A DNA stretch of 64,000 bases from Bacillota bacterium (GCA_023390115.1 JAEWDM010000016.1:186001-250000); one strand, 5' to 3'. Positions 1-9,188 are shown, counted from the stretch's first letter. The notes: a model not told the origin generated them from the sequence alone. Program-made: numbers and translations.

Positions 1-1
1 A

Positions 2-1015
2 TCATTAAAAAAGAGCAGGCTTGCATTTATAAACAGCAGATATTTAAAAATCTGTTCGTCAATAGCGGCGGTGCTGATACTGGCGGTGCTGCTTAAGGGC
101 CTTTTCCCTTACACAAAAACACACGACCAATCCGCAGCTTCGAATATGAGACAATTCAGCTCTTCAGGCTCTGCAAGCTCTGAGCCGGATCAGGAGGATG
201 ACGCCGGCATGACTGCGTTGCCCGATGCTTCCTTATATAGTGCGGAGAATGGAGAGAGCGATATAAACCAGAATCAGGAGAATGCTGCAGGCGGCAGCAA
301 TGATGCAGTCCTATATGAAGAAGATAAGCCTGTACAGGCGCCTGCAAGGAAAAAGGAAGAACAAAACGCCGCAGATAAGAATACATCAAAAAGTGCCGCG
401 GAGCATGAAAAAACACAGAGAAGCTTAAAAGAGGACAGAGGCACAGGTGAGGAATGTAAAAAGAAAGTCTGCCTGCGGTATGTAGATTTAATTTTGAAGG
501 TAGATGACCCCGAGATAGGGAAAAAAGAAGTGACGGGGTATATTAGTGATTTCGGAGGGGTGCCTTCGGAGATAACGGAGGCTTCCGGCGAGTATGAGAT
601 TAGCGGGCTTGTTGAGCCGGCTGACGCAAGCAGTCCTGTTGAAGCTCCCGGCTCAGGCGAGCTGGCATTTGAAATGCCGCATGTCCGATACAGCGGCTTT
701 ATAGAGAAATTGGGAGATGCTTTTGGACAGGATTCTCTTGTGATGGGAGAGATTAGATCTGTAGATGTTAAAGGCCAGCTCGATTCGTTGAAAGAAAAGC
801 TTTCGGATTTGAACGAAAGGAAAGCATTGGATTATGAAGAAGCGGTGCCTGAGGAAGCTCTTAAAATAGAAGAGGAAATATGCTATGCGCAATGGCAGCT
901 GGATGATTTGAAACAGAGCCTTGATAATATCAACGTTCTGCTTTCCGTCGAAAAGAAGGACGCCGCCGGAGATGCTTCCGGTGATAAAGAGTTCCAGTCC
1001 GCGGCTTCTCCCTAA
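2..1015 (+). CDS. Membrane-anchored protein, anti-sigma-factor-like layout (5' end outside window)
   Basis: The frame is open to the left edge, so the true start lies outside; the GTG at 71 sits inside the membrane segment and is not a convincing start. A basic cytoplasmic stretch is followed by one hydrophobic segment (codons around 55-105), then a long acidic, low-complexity Ser/Glu/Asn linker and a C-terminal globular region (from about 470) ending in a Lys/Glu-rich coiled coil (about 780-960). Short N-terminus, single membrane span and extracytoplasmic domain resemble clostridial anti-sigma factors and DUF4349-type proteins, but the diagnostic N-terminal zinc-finger part is off the window. 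Function is not assigned. A terminator follows at 1137. Confidence 0.6.
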   Translation, partial: SLKKSRLAFINSRYLKICSSIAAVLILAVLLKGLFPYTKTHDQSAASNMRQFSSSGSASSEPDQEDDAGMTALPDASLYSAENGESDINQNQENAAGGSNDAVLYEEDKPVQAPARKKEEQNAADKNTSKSAAEHEKTQRSLKEDRGTGEECKKKVCLRYVDLILKVDDPEIGKKEVTGYISDFGGVPSEITEASGEYEISGLVEPADASSPVEAPGSGELAFEMPHVRYSGFIEKLGDAFGQDSLVMGEIRSVDVKGQLDSLKEKLSDLNERKALDYEEAVPEEALKIEEEICYAQWQLDDLKQSLDNINVLLSVEKKDAAGDASGDKEFQSAASP

Positions 1016-1136
1016 GGCTTTACCTGCTATAATTTAAATGATATCTAATTTTACAGGCAATTAGACTTTATTCAGTATTATGGTCCTCGGGCTTGTTTAG
1101 CTCAAAGCTATGTGCGCCAATTGCTAAATATTTAAA

Positions 1137-1162
1137 CAACCGTTTACGGTTGGTTTTTTTTT
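1137..1162 (+). terminator. Rho-independent terminator
   Basis: A six-base stem CAACCG/CGGTTG with a four-base loop is followed by a run of nine T residues. It ends the transcript of the preceding membrane protein, before polA. Confidence 0.85.
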
Positions 1163-1234
1163 GTGTAAAATAAGGTTTAAGGCAAAGAATATTTATTATA
1201 GAGATATTATTTATAAAGATGCAGAGGTATAGCG

Positions 1235-3955
1235 ATGAACAGTGAGAAGCTAATGATAATTGATGGAAACAGCATTATAAACAGGGCCTTTTACGGGCTT
1301 CAGGGGAAGCAGCTTCTGGCCACCTCGGACGGGCTGTATACGAATGCCGTTTATGGGTTTATAAATATTTTATACAAGTATCTTGAGGAGGAAAATCCCG
1401 GATATTTATGTGTGGCTTTTGATTTGAAGGCCCCTACCTTCAGGCATAAGGAGTTTGAAGGCTATAAGGCCAACAGGAAGGGAATGCCTCCCGAGCTGGC
1501 GATGCAAATGCCTGTGCTCAAGGATGTGCTTGATGCAATGAATATTGTAAGGCTGGAGATGGAGGGGTATGAGGCAGATGACATAATAGGCTCTGTTTCC
1601 GTGTGCGCCGAGAGCATGGGGATGCAGGTTGTAATTGTGACGGGAGACAGGGATTCGTTTCAGCTTGTGACCGATGCCACACGTGTAAAGATGCCCACCA
1701 CCAGAGGCGGAAAAACAGAGACAGATGAATATGACAGGACCAGGATACTTGAAAAATACGGAGTATCTCCGTCTGAGTTCGTGGATGTTAAGGGCCTAAT
1801 GGGAGATCCGTCCGATAACATACCCGGTGTTCCGGGAATAGGGGAGAAAACTGCTTTAGATCTCATACGAAGCTTCGGAAGCATTGAAAATATATATGAG
1901 AGTATTGAAAAGGTGACAAAAAAGAGTGTCAGAGAAAAGCTTGAGAAAAACAGGGATATGGCTGCCTTAAGTAAAAGGCTGGCTGCAATAGACTGTGCCA
2001 TGCCTGAGATATGCAAGGTGGTTGATTTAAGGAGAAGGGACTTTGACAGACAGAGGCTTTATGATTTGTTCAAAAGACTGGAATTCAGAAAGCTCATAGA
2101 AAAGTTCGGGCTGGGCGAACAGCATTATGAAGTAATGCCTGTGGTTGAAAAAGAAATAGCCGTTATAGACGAGCCTGAGGAATTAAAGCGTCTCAAAGAG
2201 AAAATCATATCCTCGGGGCACTGCTCTGTTGTGTGCCTGCTGGATAAGGAGGACGGCTTTAAAAAGAGCCTTGCGGGAGCGGCCTTTTGCTGGGCTGAGA
2301 ATGAGAGTGCGTATGTAAGCTTAAAAAGCGGATATCAATTGACAGATGTGAAATACATTGAGGAGAGCGCTTTTCTGGATGAATTCAGGGAGGTGCTTGA
2401 AGACCCAGGTATTAAGAAATACGGACATGAAATGAAGGATTTTATTTTATATCTCAAAAGAAAAGGCATTGAGCTAAAGGGATTGGATTTCGATACCATG
2501 ATAGCGGCATATGTAATTGATCCTTCAAAGGAAACATACAGGATTTCGGAGCTGGCACAGCAATACCTCGCAATCAATATCGAAGCGGTAGAGGAGCTTT
2601 CAGGCAGGGGAAAAGCCTTTGTGGCCTTCTGTAATATGGAGCTCGGGAAAATATCCTCTGCGGCGGGGGTGTATGCGGAGACGCTGTTTAAGCTTGTAAA
2701 GCCTATTGACGGGGTGCTGGAGGAGAATGGGCAAAGGGAGCTGTATTATGATATAGAGCTTCCGCTCATTGAGGTTCTGGCGGATATGGAATACCGGGGC
2801 TTTAAGATAGATCCGGGTTATCTTAAGGAGTTTTCGGCGGAGCTGGAGGAAAAAATAAATGCGCTGACGAAGGGTATATATGATATAGCCTCTGAGGAGT
2901 TTAATATAAACTCCCCAAAACAGCTTGGAGTTATACTTTTTGAGAAGCTGGGGCTTCCGGTAATTAAAAAGACAAAGACCGGCTATTCTACCGATGCGGA
3001 GGTACTGGAGCAGCTGTCGGACAGGCATGAGATTATATCGCTCATACTTGAGTACCGGCAGTTGGTAAAGCTTAAATCCACTTATGTAGAGGGCCTGCTG
3101 AATGTAATAAACCCCCGGACCGGCAAAATACATTCCAGCTTTAATCAGACGGTAACGGTAACGGGAAGGATCAGCAGCACTGAGCCCAATCTCCAAAATA
3201 TACCGATAAAGCTTGAAATGGGGAGAAAGATAAGAAGGGTTTTTGTACCAAGCGACGGAAGCTTTGTACTTTGCGATGCCGACTATTCTCAGATAGAGTT
3301 GAGAGTACTGGCACATATAACCGGCGATAAAAATATGATTTCGGCATTTGAGAATAACGAGGATATTCATACAACCACTGCCTCACAGGTTTTTGGAGTG
3401 GCTAAAGCGGAGGTTACCTCCTTAATGAGAAGCAGAGCCAAGGCCGTTAACTTCGGTATAGTTTACGGTATAGGAGACTTCAGTCTTTCAAAGGATCTGG
3501 GAATAACCAGAAAGGAGGCCAGAAGGTATATAGACGGATATCTGGAGAAGTACCCCGGAGTGAGGCAATATATGCATGATATAGTACAGCAGGGAAAGGA
3601 ATGTGGCTTTGTGACCACATTGTTCGGCAGGAGGAGGTATTTGCCGGAGCTTAAGTCAAGTAATTTCAATATGAGGTCATTCGGAGAGCGTATAGCCATG
3701 AATACACCCATACAGGGCAGTGCGGCGGACATCATAAAGATAGCCATGGTGAGGGTGTACAGTGAGCTTAAGAGCCGGGGCCTCAAATCAAGGCTTGTTT
3801 TGCAGGTGCATGACGAGCTGATTATTGAAGCGGACAGGAGTGAAATTAAAGAAGTGGAGGGCATTCTCAAGGAAAGCATGGAGGGTGCCGCAAGCTTAAG
3901 TGTGCCTCTTAGCGTAGAGGTAAAGACGGGGAGCACATGGTATGAAACAAAATAG
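1235..3955 (+). CDS. polA: DNA polymerase I
   Basis: 906 residues, the usual length for a clostridial Pol I. Residues 1-290 form the 5'-3' exonuclease (flap endonuclease) domain with the early FDLKAPTFRH motif. The middle (about 310-500) is the 3'-5' exonuclease fold, but I do not see the DxE metal-binding motif, so proofreading is probably lost, as in many Gram-positive Pol I enzymes. The polymerase domain has motif A DADYSQIELR (from residue 681), the O-helix RSRAKAVNFGIVYG and motif C QVHDEL (H859, D860, E861). It acts in Okazaki fragment maturation and repair synthesis. Its end overlaps coaE by 14 bases, implying co-transcription. A GAGGT ribosome site precedes the ATG. Confidence 0.97.
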   Translation: MNSEKLMIIDGNSIINRAFYGLQGKQLLATSDGLYTNAVYGFINILYKYLEEENPGYLCVAFDLKAPTFRHKEFEGYKANRKGMPPELAMQMPVLKDVLDAMNIVRLEMEGYEADDIIGSVSVCAESMGMQVVIVTGDRDSFQLVTDATRVKMPTTRGGKTETDEYDRTRILEKYGVSPSEFVDVKGLMGDPSDNIPGVPGIGEKTALDLIRSFGSIENIYESIEKVTKKSVREKLEKNRDMAALSKRLAAIDCAMPEICKVVDLRRRDFDRQRLYDLFKRLEFRKLIEKFGLGEQHYEVMPVVEKEIAVIDEPEELKRLKEKIISSGHCSVVCLLDKEDGFKKSLAGAAFCWAENESAYVSLKSGYQLTDVKYIEESAFLDEFREVLEDPGIKKYGHEMKDFILYLKRKGIELKGLDFDTMIAAYVIDPSKETYRISELAQQYLAINIEAVEELSGRGKAFVAFCNMELGKISSAAGVYAETLFKLVKPIDGVLEENGQRELYYDIELPLIEVLADMEYRGFKIDPGYLKEFSAELEEKINALTKGIYDIASEEFNINSPKQLGVILFEKLGLPVIKKTKTGYSTDAEVLEQLSDRHEIISLILEYRQLVKLKSTYVEGLLNVINPRTGKIHSSFNQTVTVTGRISSTEPNLQNIPIKLEMGRKIRRVFVPSDGSFVLCDADYSQIELRVLAHITGDKNMISAFENNEDIHTTTASQVFGVAKAEVTSLMRSRAKAVNFGIVYGIGDFSLSKDLGITRKEARRYIDGYLEKYPGVRQYMHDIVQQGKECGFVTTLFGRRRYLPELKSSNFNMRSFGERIAMNTPIQGSAADIIKIAMVRVYSELKSRGLKSRLVLQVHDELIIEADRSEIKEVEGILKESMEGAASLSVPLSVEVKTGSTWYETK

Positions 3956-4571
3956 TATTCCATATATGAATGATAGAAGAGGCAATTTGAGGATAATAGG
4001 TATAACGGGGGGGATAGGAAGCGGTAAAAGCAGCGTATCGGCCATACTTTCAAGCCTTGGTGCGAGAGTTGTTGATGCCGACCTGCTTGCAAGAGAGGCT
4101 GTTGAAAAGGGGAAAGGAGCTCTTTTGGAAATCGCCGGGGCATTCGGGCCGGAAATACTGGACAATGAAGGCACGCTGGATAGGAAGAAGCTTGCGGAGC
4201 TTGTGTTTGGAGATAAGGACAGGCTGCGTGATTTAAACCGCATAGTCCACAAGGCGGTCACGGAAAAAATTACCGGAATAGTTACAGAGGCTGTAAATCG
4301 GGGTGAGGGGGGAATACTGGTTTTAGATGTCCCTATTCCGGTTGAGCATGGGTTTATTGATGTTGCCGACGAGATATGGGTGGTAGCGGCAGACCTGGAA
4401 ACGAGGATAAAAAGAGTAATGGCAAGAAGCGGGATGTCATATCATGAAGTAATGGGCAGAATAAACTCACAGATGAGCGATGAGGAATATATGAAAATAG
4501 CCGATAAGGCGGTGTACAATAATGGAAGCATTGAAGACTTGAGAGAAAAGGTGCTGAAACTATTGGATTAA
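3942..4571 (+). CDS. coaE: Dephospho-CoA kinase
   Basis: 209 residues. This enzyme phosphorylates dephospho-CoA on the ribose 3'-OH, the last step of CoA biosynthesis, in the cytoplasm. The P-loop GGIGSGKSS is at residues 23-31. The family DADLLAREA-type motif and the LID-region arginines (ETRIKRVMAR) are present. The frame starts within the end of polA; the polA-coaE pairing is common in Clostridia. An in-frame ATG at 3966 is an alternative start, which would remove eight poorly conserved residues. Confidence 0.95.
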   Translation: MKQNSIPYMNDRRGNLRIIGITGGIGSGKSSVSAILSSLGARVVDADLLAREAVEKGKGALLEIAGAFGPEILDNEGTLDRKKLAELVFGDKDRLRDLNRIVHKAVTEKITGIVTEAVNRGEGGILVLDVPIPVEHGFIDVADEIWVVAADLETRIKRVMARSGMSYHEVMGRINSQMSDEEYMKIADKAVYNNGSIEDLREKVLKLLD

Positions 4572-4582
4572 AGGTGATATTT

Positions 4583-5161
4583 TTGAAGAAAAGTTGTTAT
4601 ACAAGATTTAAATCCATAGCTTTTATCGCGGCTGTATTGGTAGCGGTAGCGTTTATTATAAATAATTCGTCGGTGGTTTTGAAGCAGTTTTATCCGATAA
4701 AATATAAGGAGCAGGTTTACAGGTATTCGACGCAAAGTGATGTGGACCCGCATCTTATTTTTGCTATTATTAAAGCCGAGAGCGGATTTGACTCAAACGC
4801 CGTATCAAGGAAGAATGCCAGAGGTCTTATGCAGATTACCATAGAGACAGGCCACTGGGCTGCGGATAACCTTAAAATGAGCGAATTTAACGAAGATGAC
4901 CTGTATGACCCGGATATAAATATACAGATAGGCTGCTGGTATGTTGCATGGCTTATGAAGCAGTTCAATAATGACACTGATCTGGTGATTGCCGCCTATA
5001 ACGGGGGCAACGGCAATGTAAGCAAATGGCTTAAAAATAAGGAATTCAGCAAGTCGGGACAGACACTTGAAAAGATTCCGTTTAAGGAGACCGACAGGTT
5101 TTTGAAAAAGGTAAAAAATAACTACTCAAACTACAAAAAACTTTATGAGAGGGGATCGTAA
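4583..5161 (+). CDS. Soluble/membrane-anchored lytic transglycosylase (Slt type)
   Basis: Cleaves the MurNAc-GlcNAc bond of peptidoglycan, probably at the outer face of the membrane. One N-terminal hydrophobic segment (about residues 10-32) acts as anchor or uncleaved signal. The catalytic Glu is E66 in the motif KAESGF, followed by SRKNARGLMQ and AAYNGG, the classic goose-lysozyme/Slt motifs. I chose the TTG at 4583 because AAAGGTGAT lies just upstream; a GTG at 4574 would sit inside that ribosome site. It follows coaE by 11 bases, so it is in the same operon. Length (192 residues) matches the short Slt proteins of Clostridia. Confidence 0.9.
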   Translation: MKKSCYTRFKSIAFIAAVLVAVAFIINNSSVVLKQFYPIKYKEQVYRYSTQSDVDPHLIFAIIKAESGFDSNAVSRKNARGLMQITIETGHWAADNLKMSEFNEDDLYDPDINIQIGCWYVAWLMKQFNNDTDLVIAAYNGGNGNVSKWLKNKEFSKSGQTLEKIPFKETDRFLKKVKNNYSNYKKLYERGS

Positions 5162-5162
5162 A

Positions 5163-5504
5163 ATGGACGAAAGCATTGTATACGAAAGGGACCTTTTGTA
5201 TCCTACCGATGGCGCGTTTGATCCGGGAAGTATTCATGTGGAGCTGCATAGTCCCAAAAAAAAGGGAATACCCGTGGTAATAGAGGGAAAAACTCCTCAT
5301 TCACCTTTAAAGTATATTAAATGCATAATACAGGTGCTCCAGAACGACATATTTGACAGGATAAATGTAAATGTCACAACCGATACAACTTTATACATAA
5401 GGATTAACAGCTTTATAAGAGATGAATGGCCCGACGGGACGTTTATTGAGGCGGCATATTCGGGTGACGAAATACAATTCAACGTCACAGACAGCATTAA
5501 ATAG
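5163..5504 (+). CDS. Conserved-looking hypothetical protein
   Basis: 113 residues, ATG at 5163 preceded by GAGAGGGGATC, one base after the transglycosylase stop. No signal peptide or membrane segment is seen; the sequence is acidic with alternating hydrophobic residues suggesting a beta-rich cytoplasmic fold. The family is not recognised. Tight packing between the transglycosylase and the diguanylate cyclase suggests one transcript. Confidence 0.7.
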   Translation: MDESIVYERDLLYPTDGAFDPGSIHVELHSPKKKGIPVVIEGKTPHSPLKYIKCIIQVLQNDIFDRINVNVTTDTTLYIRINSFIRDEWPDGTFIEAAYSGDEIQFNVTDSIK

Positions 5505-5516
5505 GTCATAAAAACC

Positions 5517-6596
5517 ATGGATAAAGCAAATAGTGAGTATGTACAAAAAAAACAGGCCGGGCGGGGAAGAGGAAGGCTCAGGGCATTATTTTTCAGATGG
5601 GCGGCTCTTGCTATCATAGCGGCATATTATATAACGGGCGAGGGCTTTACTATAACCCGGGCTCTATCCTTGCTGTTTGCATTCTCTTTTATTTATAATA
5701 TGCTTTTAACGTTATATATTATAAAAAAGGGGGATATTGCAAGAAGAAAATTCAGCATAAAGCTCATTTCGGCTGTTGACATAGCTTTAATATCGGCATT
5801 TTCAGCGTGGCTGGGAGGAACGGATTCTGATATTTATGTTCTTTTGTTTTTAGTTATCGGCTACTGTGCAATGCATTTAAAAAGGCTTTATACAATAGCA
5901 ATGGGGCTGTTGTCTGCCGCTGCCTATTCCATTTTGTGCATTTATACAAGCGGCTATGCCGCCGAGCTTGAATATTCCGCAATGGTAATAAGATGCGTAT
6001 TTATATTAATGGCTGCGTTTTTAATGACGTTGCTTAACAGAGAGGTTAAAAAATTCGGAGATCTTCATAAAAAAGAATTCAGGCTTGCAAGAACAGACAA
6101 GCTTACGGGTCTGGCAAACAGGCATTACTTTGATCAGGAGCTTGGCAAAGAGGCCAGGCGTGCCATAGACGAAGGCAAGCAGCTTAATATCCTGATATTT
6201 GACCTTGATAATTTTAAAAGGTTTAACGACACTTACGGACATGTATGGGGCGATAAGCTGCTCATTCTGTTTTCAGACATAATAAAGAAAAACATAGGAA
6301 GGAACGACATCCCTGTCAGATATGGAGGAGAGGAATTTGTCATACTGATAAGGGAGCTTGACATAGGGGCTGCAAAGGCAGCCGGAGACAGGATAAGGGG
6401 ACAGCTTGAAAAGCAGAGGATTTATGTGGGAAATGACAGCACAAGAAAGACTGTTACCGTAAGCTGCGGGCTTTCCCAATACCCCAGGCATTCTCCGGAT
6501 ATAAAAAGGGCTGTTGAAATGGCTGACAAGGCGCTTTACAAGGCTAAGGAATCAGGCAAAAATATTGTTGTGACCTATGATGAAATTACCGCATAG
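5517..6596 (+). CDS. Membrane diguanylate cyclase (GGDEF)
   Basis: 359 residues. Five or six hydrophobic segments (residues about 22-175) are followed by a GGDEF domain. The active-site motif reads RYGGEEF (GGEEF at 270-274), and the metal-site motif FDLDNFKRFND is intact, so synthesis of c-di-GMP from two GTP is expected. The allosteric inhibitory RxxD before the active site is not conserved (GRND is found), so product inhibition is probably weak. The membrane part resembles no sensor I can name. The gene closes the polA-proximal cluster. An HD-GYP phosphodiesterase sits elsewhere in the window (53255). Confidence 0.92.
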   Translation: MDKANSEYVQKKQAGRGRGRLRALFFRWAALAIIAAYYITGEGFTITRALSLLFAFSFIYNMLLTLYIIKKGDIARRKFSIKLISAVDIALISAFSAWLGGTDSDIYVLLFLVIGYCAMHLKRLYTIAMGLLSAAAYSILCIYTSGYAAELEYSAMVIRCVFILMAAFLMTLLNREVKKFGDLHKKEFRLARTDKLTGLANRHYFDQELGKEARRAIDEGKQLNILIFDLDNFKRFNDTYGHVWGDKLLILFSDIIKKNIGRNDIPVRYGGEEFVILIRELDIGAAKAAGDRIRGQLEKQRIYVGNDSTRKTVTVSCGLSQYPRHSPDIKRAVEMADKALYKAKESGKNIVVTYDEITA

Positions 6597-6612
6597 CAAA
6601 ACCTATAGAAAG

Positions 6613-6654
6613 TTGAGCAGTGCTGCGTAGCATAGTGATATTGCTCAATTTTTT
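6613..6654 (+). terminator. Rho-independent terminator after the diguanylate cyclase
   Basis: Stem TTGAGCA/TGCTCAA with a 22-base loop, followed by six T residues. The region from here to 6891 holds no gene; it is AT-rich and contains a possible promoter (TTGCGC around 6798, TATAAT at 6820) for the next gene. Confidence 0.7.
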
Positions 6655-6891
6655 GTGCTTGCTTATCGAGAAATGTCCCATATTTCCAGCTTATTTTCTC
6701 TCAAGGAAATGTCATTGGCTTTCCACACAACACAACAAAATAAAATGGTTCTCTCAATCCAGTCAAATTGTCACATAATATAAAAAAGCAACTTAATTTG
6801 CGCACAAATATTTACAATATATAATTTTTATGGTAAAATAATATAAAAAATACGTAATATGTGTAGCGCTGAAAGGAGATGTATTTATTAA

Positions 6892-7779
6892 ATGCCTATA
6901 AATTTGTTCATGGTTATTTTTTCCTCTATCCCTGAATTTTTCTTTACTTTTCTTATGATGCTAGTTCTCTCAGGTAATAAAGAGAGGTTGAAGCTAAAAT
7001 TAGGGAATGTCGTACGGATTATTGTAGCAATAGGTTTAATGGTTATAGCCACATGCATAGTACGGCCTTTATCTCTAGATCTTATGATGAATCTGGCACT
7101 TCATATGATTGTATATGTGGCAGTGTTGGCAGCAGTATATTGGATACGTATTGATATATCACTTTTGAGCGTAGGACTTTCATGTGCATATCTGTATACA
7201 ATAGAAAATTCATTTATACCATTGGTAATAACATATTTAAGTAAAGGGTTAGACAATTTTTATCAAAGTACTAGTACAATGCTAATATGCTCTTTAATCG
7301 TAAGAGGATTGCAATTAATTACAGTGATAGCACTTTATAAACGGGATGTCCTATTTGAGATAGTTAGAGAAGAACGGAAGCACAGTATAATTTTTACGGC
7401 AAGTATATTTACAATGATATTTACAGAGAATTTTTTTACATACATATACCTTATGTATTTTGAAAGATTTTCATTTAATGTACAAATACTGTATTCTATA
7501 GGTTTGCTATTATTTATGTTTTCGTTCTATATGGCAATGTTTAGTTTTACAGATATACTAATTAAAAAATTACTAAAAGATGTAGTTGCAAGGGATAAAC
7601 AGCATAAAGATGTAGTTGCAAGGGATAAACAGCATAAAATAAATACAGCTGTTGAATTAAAAAAAGCTAAAGATCAGAATGACAGAAAGCTTCAGAGTTT
7701 GTGTGACATGCTTGAAAGTGAAAAGGATATTGGTAAAGCTATAATTTCTCTGAAGCAGTATATAAATACAGATGCATAG
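6892..7779 (+). CDS. AgrC-like polytopic membrane protein lacking a kinase domain
   Basis: 295 residues, ATG preceded by AAAGGAGAT. Six to seven hydrophobic helices fill residues 1-220, as in the sensor half of AgrC-type peptide receptors. Then comes a charged helical tail (about 225-295) with no H-box (no HDYRNH-type motif) and no ATP-binding N/G boxes. Next comes an AgrD-like peptide gene 32 bases downstream, so the natural reading is a receptor or binding protein for that peptide. It is not AgrB: the paired His/Cys protease residues and the size do not fit. The tail contains a perfect 10-residue repeat (KDVVARDKQH twice). Role inferred only from topology and neighbour. Confidence 0.6.
   Translation: MPINLFMVIFSSIPEFFFTFLMMLVLSGNKERLKLKLGNVVRIIVAIGLMVIATCIVRPLSLDLMMNLALHMIVYVAVLAAVYWIRIDISLLSVGLSCAYLYTIENSFIPLVITYLSKGLDNFYQSTSTMLICSLIVRGLQLITVIALYKRDVLFEIVREERKHSIIFTASIFTMIFTENFFTYIYLMYFERFSFNVQILYSIGLLLFMFSFYMAMFSFTDILIKKLLKDVVARDKQHKDVVARDKQHKINTAVELKKAKDQNDRKLQSLCDMLESEKDIGKAIISLKQYINTDA
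7576..7635 (+). repeat. 30-bp perfect tandem duplication inside the AgrC-like gene
   Basis: Two identical 30-base copies (7576-7605 and 7606-7635) encode a doubled KDVVARDKQH and keep the reading frame. The perfect identity, synonymous sites included, indicates a recent slippage or duplication event in the tail just after the membrane domain. Confidence 0.9.
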
Positions 7780-7811
7780 GAAATTAATATTTTAAGAGAG
7801 GTGAGAAAGAT

Positions 7812-7967
7812 ATGGCAGAAATCCAGTCTACACGCCGCAAAAATCAGGGACTGTTAATCAAACCAATTGCAAGAGGGATAACGAATGTGGCCTGTTCAGG
7901 GACTAAATCAGCTTGTTCATGGCTAATGTACCAGCCCAAAGTTCCCAAAACCCTGCAAAAGAAGTAG
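7812..7967 (+). CDS. agrD: AgrD-like autoinducing peptide precursor
   Basis: 51 residues, too short for routine gene calling; GAGAGGTGAGAAAG precedes the ATG. The layout is that of AgrD precursors: a basic amphipathic N-terminal leader (residues 1-26), a core ending in ACSWLMY (34-40) and a C-terminal recognition segment QPKVPKTLQKK. In known AgrD proteins the core Cys (here C35) closes a thiolactone onto the residue before the conserved acidic or Gln-Pro-Lys segment, so a ring over CSWLMY is predicted. The extra Cys at 28 is unusual. No AgrB processing protease or AgrA regulator is in the window. Confidence 0.75.
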   Translation: MAEIQSTRRKNQGLLIKPIARGITNVACSGTKSACSWLMYQPKVPKTLQKK

Positions 7968-7983
7968 ATTGCCAATCACGAAG

Positions 7984-8033
7984 GAGTCGGATAGTTTGTG
8001 TCATGGAAGGGCACATAAACTATCCGGCTCTTT
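7984..8033 (+). terminator. Strong hairpin, probable terminator after agrD-like gene
   Basis: GAGTCGGATAGTTTGTG pairs with CACATAAACTATCCGGCTC across a 10-base loop, followed by TTT and a pyrimidine-rich stretch. It separates the signal-peptide transcript from the next promoter at 8130. Confidence 0.7.
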
Positions 8034-8106
8034 GCTCTGCTCTTTTACTCTCAATCGCTTCTCAACTTGCATCAATATAAATTTAAGAAGCAAATAAAAA
8101 TATTTT

Positions 8107-8176
8107 TGTAAATGTTTATTGGAAATATATTGACACTGATAAATTCAAAAGGTAAAATTTATGATATAAAATCACA
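8107..8176 (+). promoter_or_regulatory. Island promoter 1 (upstream of M48 protease and bacteriocin)
   Basis: TTGACA at 8130-8135, a 17-base spacer and TAAAAT at 8153-8158. Upstream is the shared element TTTATTGGAAATATA. Directly after the -10 lies ATGATATAAAATCAC, a slightly weaker version of the palindrome found at the other two promoters (9656, 10689). A leader of about 150 bases separates it from the M48 gene; no convincing small gene is seen in that leader. Confidence 0.8.
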
Positions 8177-8322
8177 ATAATAATTACCATATAGATTTTA
8201 TAACACTAAAAATAATGCATATTTTAGAATTGAGTTAATATTAAGCTGCATGGGAACCTCATATATTGAAAAATTAGTGAAAGCCTAATATTCTCAAAGG
8301 CACTTTAACAAGGAGTCTGCAA

Positions 8323-9132
8323 ATGGATAAATTATATAAAGGAATATACTATTTAATCATTACTGCTTTTATTGGTGTATTTATACTTTTTATGTTGTTT
8401 ATATTTGTAAAGGAACCTGATTTAAATACAACCATGTTACTATTAGCAGCAATGTACATTTTTTTGATAGTCATAGGGAGCTATTTACCTTTAGTTTCGG
8501 CAAAAGCAGGCAGGCTGGAAGCTGTTTCACGGGGAGTGCTGTTTGATATGGTTAAAGAAATATTACAGTCAGCAGGCATACAAGGGCCGAAAATAAACAT
8601 ATATATCAGACCCCGTAAGAAAAAGCCTATAGCCAATGCTTCAGTCCAAGGGTATTCAAACTATACCGTAATATTTAATGAGGATTTTATTGACCGGCTT
8701 GAAGAAAACGAGATAAAAGCTGTGGTTTATCATGAAGCTTATCATATTATACAAAAGCATGATTTAATAAGAACTATTATCTGGGCAGCGTTCGGTCTTT
8801 TACCTTCAGTGTTTCTGACCATGATAGGTTTTTTTGACATACCCCCGAAGGGATATTCGATATTGTCTGTAACGGGGCTTTTTATATATATGGGTGCCGG
8901 GCTTATGACACTTCATTTTTTCAGAAGGCAGGAGATTAACGCTGATATATATGCTGTAAAAAGAATGGGAAATACTCAAGCTATCATAAAGGCTTTAACA
9001 AAAATGACGATAGATAATGGGGAGAAAACGGAGGTTAATATAGTAAGACAGTTATTAGCGACTCATCCATACTTAAATAAAAGGATTAATTACATCAAAA
9101 GAAGCAGCCTGCATATAGAAATAAAGGAATAA
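8323..9132 (+). CDS. Membrane M48-family (HtpX/Ste24-like) metalloprotease
   Basis: 269 residues with two N-terminal membrane helices (about 8-30 and 38-58) and two more after the zinc motif (about 150-200). The zinc site is HEAYH (H137, E138, H141) with the third ligand E204 in the motif RRQEINADIYA, and HPYLNKRI near the end is also typical of M48. Catalytic residues are all present. M48 proteins are membrane proteases for quality control or prenyl-peptide processing. Here the gene lies 56 bases before a bacteriocin gene under one regulated promoter, so maturation of, or protection from, that peptide is an inference. AAGGAGTCTGCAA precedes the ATG. Confidence 0.85.
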   Translation: MDKLYKGIYYLIITAFIGVFILFMLFIFVKEPDLNTTMLLLAAMYIFLIVIGSYLPLVSAKAGRLEAVSRGVLFDMVKEILQSAGIQGPKINIYIRPRKKKPIANASVQGYSNYTVIFNEDFIDRLEENEIKAVVYHEAYHIIQKHDLIRTIIWAAFGLLPSVFLTMIGFFDIPPKGYSILSVTGLFIYMGAGLMTLHFFRRQEINADIYAVKRMGNTQAIIKALTKMTIDNGEKTEVNIVRQLLATHPYLNKRINYIKRSSLHIEIKE

Positions 9133-9188
9133 TAGCCGGCATTATTCTTTTAGATAAATAATATTTATGGAGAAAGAAGGAGATTATT

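Noticed and set aside
6892..7779. AgrB peptidase for the AgrD-like peptide
   Set aside because: Too long, with a charged helical tail, and without the conserved His and Cys in the expected arrangement; it resembles the sensor half of AgrC instead.
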